NCBI GenBank assembly: GCA_045634305.1
Contig: JAZQZZ010000022.1
Span: 1-64,000 of the forward strand
DNA from: HGM04593 sp045634305
Lineage (GTDB): Bacteria > Bacteroidota > Bacteroidia > Bacteroidales > Bacteroidaceae
DNA: 64,000 nucleotides
Direction: 5' to 3'
In this document: positions 59,700 to 64,000 of the stretch, piece after piece
Position numbering within the stretch: the first letter of the stretch is position 1
How the letters are laid out: each line of letters starts with the position of its first letter
Notes under the pieces: generated by a model
Seen by the model: only the letters and a program-made list of their open reading frames with translations
The model's database searches: none
Told to the model about the DNA's origin: nothing
Program-made: the position numbers and the translations under genes

Positions 59700-60962
59700 A
59701 TGCAGAATTCTAATGTTAAGACACGGCTCATTATTTTGAGCTTTTTGCAGTTTGCTGTTTGGGGTGCCTACCTGACCTCAATGGGACGTTATTTGGGAAA
59801 TGCCGGTATGGGCAGTGATATTGGCTGGTTCTACTCGGTACAGGGTATTGTGTCAATTTTCATGCCGGCCATGATTGGTATTATTGCCGACCGTTGGGTG
59901 CCGGCGCAGCGCATGCTCTCATTCTGTCATGCTGTGGCAGCCGTCTTCATGGCTATCACCGGATATATTGGCATGACAAAAGGTGCCGATGTCGCTTTTG
60001 GTGACTTGTTCTGGACATATAGCATCAGCGTTGCGTTCTATATGCCTACTTTGGCGCTTTCCAATTCGGTATCTTATACCGTGCTTAATCAAGCCGGTCT
60101 TGACACAGTGAAGGCATTCCCCCCAATCCGTGTGTTCGGAACGGTCGGTTTCATTGTGTCAATGTGGATTGTTGACCTCACAGGCTTCCAAAACGACTAT
60201 TCACAGTTCTTTGCTTCGGCTGTATGGGGTGTACTGCTTGCTGTATACTCTTTGACATTGCCTGGCTGTCCTGTCAATAAAAGTGCCGAGAAAAAGTCTC
60301 TGGCATCTGCCTTCGGCCTCGACGCCTTCAAACTTTTCGGTCAGCGTAGAATGGCGCTCTTCTTCATCTTTTCAATGTTGCTTGGTGCCGCCCTGCAGGT
60401 TTCCAACGGATATGCGAATATGTTCATCAGCGGCTTTGGAGGAATAGAAAAGTATGCCGGTACATTTGCAGTCGAGCACACAAATATGCTCATCTCTCTG
60501 TCGCAAATCTCAGAGACTCTATGTATTCTGCTCATTCCATTCTTCCTCAAGAAGTTCGGTATAAAAATTGTAATGCTCATTGCAATGTTGGGTTGGGTGT
60601 TCCGTTTCGGCTTCTTCGCAGTGGGTGATCCTGCAATGCCGGGTGTGCTGCTGTTTGTGCTCTCTATGATTGTTTATGGTGTGGCATTCGACTTCTTCAA
60701 TGTATCGGGCTCGCTTTTTGTAGACAAGGAGACACCTGAGAACATGCGCTCAAGCGCACAGGGACTTTTTATGCTGATGACAAACGGTCTTGGTGCCTCT
60801 ATCGGTGTCATTGCGGCACAGGAGGTGGTGAATTATTTTACCAAGAACCAGACTGACTTTGCTGGTTGGACATCGGCATGGTACATCTTTGCGGGTTATG
60901 CATTGGTAATTGCAGTGCTGTTTGCAGTGGTGTTCAAAGAGAAGAAAGCAAATTACGCATGA
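59700..60962 (+). CDS. Nucleoside:H+ symporter family permease (NupG-like MFS)
   Basis: A 420-residue 12-helix transporter of the nucleoside symporter branch of MFS. ATG at 59700 (MQNSNVKTRLIILSFLQF) is preferred over an in-frame TTG 27 bp earlier. Family blocks are FAVWGAYLTSMGRYL, GIIADRWVPAQRML and FDFFNVSGSLFVDKETPENMRSSAQGLFMLMTNG. Probably takes up nucleosides, in keeping with cdd nearby. Confidence 0.9.
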   Translation: MQNSNVKTRLIILSFLQFAVWGAYLTSMGRYLGNAGMGSDIGWFYSVQGIVSIFMPAMIGIIADRWVPAQRMLSFCHAVAAVFMAITGYIGMTKGADVAFGDLFWTYSISVAFYMPTLALSNSVSYTVLNQAGLDTVKAFPPIRVFGTVGFIVSMWIVDLTGFQNDYSQFFASAVWGVLLAVYSLTLPGCPVNKSAEKKSLASAFGLDAFKLFGQRRMALFFIFSMLLGAALQVSNGYANMFISGFGGIEKYAGTFAVEHTNMLISLSQISETLCILLIPFFLKKFGIKIVMLIAMLGWVFRFGFFAVGDPAMPGVLLFVLSMIVYGVAFDFFNVSGSLFVDKETPENMRSSAQGLFMLMTNGLGASIGVIAAQEVVNYFTKNQTDFAGWTSAWYIFAGYALVIAVLFAVVFKEKKANYA

Positions 60963-60968
60963 TGTAAT

Positions 60969-61550
60969 ATGGTAGAGCTTGTTGTGAAGGATATAATGTC
61001 CAAGGTATCGGACCATCGTGCCCATGTACTGTTGCTCTGCGAGAAGGAAGGATTGCGACGCATAATCGTCTCTTTAGGTTTTCTTGAGGCGCAGGCGATT
61101 GCGTTTGCATTACGCGGCATCAGGACCGACCGTCCTCTTACGCACGACCTTTTCGGCAATGTGACGTCTGCGTTTGGTGTGCAGTTGCAATATATCCTCA
61201 TCAACAACATCAGTGATGGGACTTTCTGCTCGCAATTATGTTACAGCCAAGATGGGGTGGAACGGTGTATCGATTCGCGCACGAGTGATGCGATAGCAAT
61301 AGCCCTGCGTGCTGCAGCCCCTATATATATAGAAGAGGAACTCCTGTCACGTATGTGTATACGTGATGAGCAGAACGGGGCATTCTCCATACCTATAACT
61401 GCTGCCGATGAGGCAACTCTGCGTGTGGCAATTGAGAACGCTGTGAAGGAGGAAAACTACGAGTTGGCACACAAACTCAAAGAGGAAATTGATTCCCGAC
61501 ACACTGCGCAAAGCAGTGCGTGTTACAACAATACTGACAACGACAAATAA
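60969..61550 (+). CDS. Bifunctional nuclease (BFN/DUF151) domain protein with UVR motif
   Basis: A 193-residue protein. The N-terminal BFN domain (about 1-130) has LGFLEAQAIAFALRG and SRTSDAIAIALRAAAPIYIEEELL; the C-terminal UvrB/UvrC-type helix pair follows (TLRVAIENAVKEENYELAHKLKEEID). Members are thought to have RNase and DNase activity, but the role in Bacteroidetes is unclear. It is 6 bp from both neighbouring genes, so cotranscribed with the permease and rsmE. Confidence 0.9.
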   Translation: MVELVVKDIMSKVSDHRAHVLLLCEKEGLRRIIVSLGFLEAQAIAFALRGIRTDRPLTHDLFGNVTSAFGVQLQYILINNISDGTFCSQLCYSQDGVERCIDSRTSDAIAIALRAAAPIYIEEELLSRMCIRDEQNGAFSIPITAADEATLRVAIENAVKEENYELAHKLKEEIDSRHTAQSSACYNNTDNDK

Positions 61551-61555
61551 CTACA

Positions 61556-62257
61556 ATGGCACTTTTTTATGTACCTGAAATAGCAAATACGTGGGAACTC
61601 TCTGATGAAGAGGCTGCCCACGCTTTGCGTGTTCTGCGCCTCACTGTAGGTGGTGAACTTGAGATAACTGACGGCAAGGGAAACCTTTATAAGACATCAA
61701 TAGCCTCAATTGCGGGCAAGCATTGCTATGTTGAGCCTTGTGTTCCAATTGAAAAACCAAAGAACTGGAATGGCTATGTGCATATTGCAATTGCCCCCAC
61801 AAAGAATATGGACCGTATCGAATGGTTCGCCGAGAAAGCTACCGAAATAGGACTTGATGCCATCACATTCCTTAATTGCCGTTTCTCGGAGCGCAAGGTC
61901 GTAAAGCCCGAGCGTGTGGAACGTATTGTGGTGTCGGCAATGAAACAGTCGCTCAAATATAGCAAGCCTGTGGTGTCGGATATGATTGACTTCAAGAAGT
62001 TTGTTGCACAGGAGCGCGCCGGCGCAAAATTCATTGCTCACTGCTATGACAGCGAAAGAGTACTTTTGAAGGATGTACTCGTTCCCGGTGAGGATGCTAC
62101 CGTGCTCATTGGCCCCGAGGGTGATTTCAGTCCCGAGGAGGTGGAACTTGCTGTCAAGGCCGGATATAAGCCTGTAAGCCTTGGCTCTTCCCGATTGCGT
62201 ACCGAGACGGCTGCGCTTGTGGCGTGTCACACTTTTATATTGAAGAATGAGATATGA
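61556..62257 (+). CDS. rsmE: 16S rRNA (uracil1498-N3)-methyltransferase
   Basis: SPOUT methyltransferase modifying U1498 of 16S rRNA. The 233-residue protein has an N-terminal PUA-like part (EEAAHALRVLRLTVGGELEITDGKG), the AEKATEIGLDAITFL segment and the knot motif IGPEGDFSPEEVELA...SLGSSRLRTETAALVA. It overlaps truA by 4 bp (ATGA). Confidence 0.96.
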   Translation: MALFYVPEIANTWELSDEEAAHALRVLRLTVGGELEITDGKGNLYKTSIASIAGKHCYVEPCVPIEKPKNWNGYVHIAIAPTKNMDRIEWFAEKATEIGLDAITFLNCRFSERKVVKPERVERIVVSAMKQSLKYSKPVVSDMIDFKKFVAQERAGAKFIAHCYDSERVLLKDVLVPGEDATVLIGPEGDFSPEEVELAVKAGYKPVSLGSSRLRTETAALVACHTFILKNEI

Positions 62258-63006
62258 CAAACCGCTATTTCATATTCTTTTCATATGATGGAGCAGCCTA
62301 TCACGGTTGGCAGATTCAACCCAATGCGATAACTGTACAGCAGGTGCTTGAGGACGCTTTGGCGACTCTTTTGCGGATGCCGGTTCCTGTAGTGGGTGCG
62401 GGCCGCACCGATACGGGGGTGAATGCCGAGTGTATGGTGGCTCACGCCAATCTGCCGGCCGACGTTGATGTTGCACAACTGATATATAAGTTGAACAAGA
62501 TTCTGCCACCCGATATTTCCGTCAGTGAGATTAGGCGTGTGCGCGATGATGCCCACGCACGTTTCGATGCCATATCGCGCCGATACCGTTATCGCGTGGT
62601 CACTGCGAAGTCTCCTTTTGCACGTCGCTATGCTTTGAGGGTTATGCCGGGGATTGACTTTGATGCGATGAACCGTGCAGCCGAACTGTTGTATGAGTAT
62701 ACTGATTTCACCAGCTTTAGCAAACTGCATACTGATGTGAAGACCAACAATTGCAAGGTTACGTATGCAGCATGGCGCAATGTCGGCGGCAGCGAGTGGG
62801 TCTTTGAGATTGAAGCAGACCGTTTCTTGCGTAATATGGTTCGTGCCATTGTGGGTACGCTGTTGCTTGTGGGGCGTGGCAAGTTGACAATCGATGGCTT
62901 CCGCGAAGTGATTGAGAACAGGGCGCGTGCCGATGCCGGTGACTCGGCTATGGGTGAGGCGCTTTTTCTTGTCGATGTAAAATATCCAAATGAGATTTAT
63001 CTGTGA
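62254..63006 (+). CDS. truA: tRNA pseudouridine(38-40) synthase TruA
   Basis: Isomerises uridines 38-40 in the anticodon arm. The catalytic Asp is in GAGRTDTGVNAE (about residue 54); other blocks are YDGAAYHGWQIQPNAITVQ, SRRYRYRV, FLRNMVRAIVGTLL. 250 residues, normal length. ATGA/GTGA overlaps couple it to rsmE and the EamA gene. Confidence 0.96.
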   Translation: MTNRYFIFFSYDGAAYHGWQIQPNAITVQQVLEDALATLLRMPVPVVGAGRTDTGVNAECMVAHANLPADVDVAQLIYKLNKILPPDISVSEIRRVRDDAHARFDAISRRYRYRVVTAKSPFARRYALRVMPGIDFDAMNRAAELLYEYTDFTSFSKLHTDVKTNNCKVTYAAWRNVGGSEWVFEIEADRFLRNMVRAIVGTLLLVGRGKLTIDGFREVIENRARADAGDSAMGEALFLVDVKYPNEIYL

Positions 63007-63902
63007 TGTGGGCATTGCTTGCTTTTATGTCGGCAGCACTGCTTGGCTGCTATGACTTCTTCAAGAAAGTATCGCTAAAGGATAACTCTGTTCTTGCTGT
63101 ACTTTTCCTCAACACTCTTTTTTCGTCACTACTTTTTGCGCCTTTCATACTGTTATCACACGCGGGTGTGATAACCCAGGGGCAGCTGTATGTGCCGCAT
63201 GTCGGCGTTGAAACGCATTTGCAGTTGCTTCTCAAGGCTGTCATAGTGCTCTCCTCATGGTTTTGTGGATACATAGGTATCAAGCATTTGCCCATAACCA
63301 TTGTCTCGCCGATACAGTCAACACGTCCGGTGCTTGTGCTGCTTGGTGCATTGTTCCTGTTTGGTGAAAAGTTGAATACATATCAGTGGATTGGTGTGGT
63401 GATAGCAATCATTTCAGTCTATCTGCTTAGCCGCAGTGGCAAGCGTGAGGGAATAGATTTCAGTCACAACCGGTGGGTGGCATTCGTGGCCTTGGCTGCA
63501 TTGTTCGGGGCTGTCAGCGCTCTCTACGATAAGTATCTAATGCGTTCTATCGAACCAATTGTGGTGCAGTCATGGTTCAATATATACCAATGTCTACTTA
63601 TGGGTGCTATTATAGCAGTGATGAATGCCGTGAATCCTGCGCAACGTGACCGAAAGCTCATATGGCGTTGGTCAATACCTATGATTTCTCTTTTTCTCGG
63701 ATTTGCCGATTTCTGTTACTTTACGGCTTTGGCGCAGGATGGCGCTCTCATAGCAGTGGTGTCAATGATAAGGCGTGGAAGTGTAATAGTGTCGTTCGTG
63801 TTCGGTGCCTTGTTGCTGCATGAGAAGAACCTTAAAAGCAAAGCACTTGATGTTTTGTTGATATTGGTCGGATTATTTTTCCTATATTTGGGCTCAATAT
63901 GA
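63006..63902 (+). CDS. EamA/DMT-family transporter
   Basis: A permease of about 298 residues with ten helices in two EamA repeats, of the drug/metabolite transporter superfamily. The first repeat contains the GY-x-GIKHLPITIVSPIQSTRPVLVLL segment typical of EamA; the second has SALYDKYLMRSIEPIVVQSWFNIYQ. ATG at 63006 overlaps the truA stop by one base; a GTG at 63003 is an alternative. Substrate unknown. Confidence 0.88.
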   Translation: MWALLAFMSAALLGCYDFFKKVSLKDNSVLAVLFLNTLFSSLLFAPFILLSHAGVITQGQLYVPHVGVETHLQLLLKAVIVLSSWFCGYIGIKHLPITIVSPIQSTRPVLVLLGALFLFGEKLNTYQWIGVVIAIISVYLLSRSGKREGIDFSHNRWVAFVALAALFGAVSALYDKYLMRSIEPIVVQSWFNIYQCLLMGAIIAVMNAVNPAQRDRKLIWRWSIPMISLFLGFADFCYFTALAQDGALIAVVSMIRRGSVIVSFVFGALLLHEKNLKSKALDVLLILVGLFFLYLGSI

Positions 63903-64000
63903 AGAAACTGCTGATTTTTATAATGATTATGTTCGGTGGCGCCATGACAATGGTGTCGGCTCAGGATATGCGTACCATTTTCCTGAACGCCCCAGATAGG
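63899..64000 (+). CDS. DUF3256-like secreted protein (partial, runs off the right end)
   Basis: Starts in an ATGA overlap with the EamA gene and is cut by the window end after 34 codons. The visible part is a signal peptide (KKLLIFIMIMFGGAMTMVSA) followed by QDMRTIFLNAPD, which matches the start of DUF3256 proteins of Bacteroidales (QDM-T-F---PD). Function unknown. Confidence 0.7.
   Translation, partial: MKKLLIFIMIMFGGAMTMVSAQDMRTIFLNAPDR

Overview
The window is chromosomal DNA of a gut-type Bacteroidales bacterium (Bacteroides/Prevotella/Muribaculaceae grade; the genus cannot be fixed from sequence reading). The evidence is a family S46 dipeptidyl peptidase, lipoprotein thioredoxin-like proteins with a DUF4369-type N-terminus, a UpxY-type capsule antiterminator, DUF4254, DUF3256, the acpP-fabF-rnc and ribH-TPR-recF-DUF721 neighbourhoods, and many promoters of the Bacteroidetes type (TTTG, 19-21 nt, TAnnTTTG) instead of E. 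coli -35/-10 boxes.

Layout. 0.1-7.6 kb (minus strand): S46 peptidase, PlsC acyltransferase, a stand-alone MetH-reactivation-domain protein coupled to dihydroorotase, a HIT protein, GreA and a thioredoxin-fold lipoprotein. 7.8-13.2 kb (plus): PNPase, a small membrane protein, diaminopimelate dehydrogenase and a Na+-coupled NSS transporter. 13.3-39.6 kb (minus): one very long capsule/exopolysaccharide locus. 39.8-42.2 kb (minus): methyltransferase, family 9 glycosyltransferase and DUF4254. 42.5-46.0 kb (plus): pdxB, acpP, fabF, rnc. 46.0-53.2 kb (minus): folB, a B12-dependent ribonucleotide reductase, dnaA, dnaX. 53.3-64 kb: ftsB-like gene, LysM glucosaminidase, cytidine deaminase, tyrosine phosphatase, ruvC, ribH, a TPR protein, recF, DUF721, a nucleoside permease, a BFN/UVR nuclease, rsmE, truA, an EamA permease and the start of a DUF3256 gene.

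The capsule locus reads as one transcription unit of about 26 kb starting at a near-perfect promoter before upxY (antitermination). It continues with wza (outer-membrane export lipoprotein), wzc (co-polymerase and tyrosine autokinase with a Gly-Tyr tail), an acyltransferase, a PHP-type phosphatase that should oppose Wzc, a Wzx flippase, ten glycosyltransferase-type genes of GT2, GT4, GT32-like and GT92 type (the GT92 gene is frameshifted), a gene of unknown fold, a hexapeptide acyltransferase, a WbsX-like protein, a Wzy-type polymerase, a nucleotidyltransferase/P-loop-kinase fusion, a second acyltransferase and an APH-fold kinase at the 3' end. Many junctions are ATGA overlaps, so translation is coupled. 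No initiating phosphoglycosyltransferase, nucleotide-sugar gene or UpxZ is present, so those functions must be supplied elsewhere. The centre of the locus is visibly AT-richer than its flanks, with some GC-richer genes embedded, as expected for a mosaic assembled by exchange.

Most unusual signals: three TAnnTTTG elements spaced exactly 85 bp apart in a tandem repeat before pdxB, whose hairpins differ by compensatory base changes; the two kinase-type proteins at the 3' end of the capsule operon; promoters embedded in terminators (upxY, pyrC); a palindrome and duplicated 23-25-bp boxes upstream of the B12-dependent ribonucleotide reductase; and a hairpin with a T-rich tail in the greA leader. 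No tRNA, rRNA, CRISPR array, insertion sequence or phage gene was seen.
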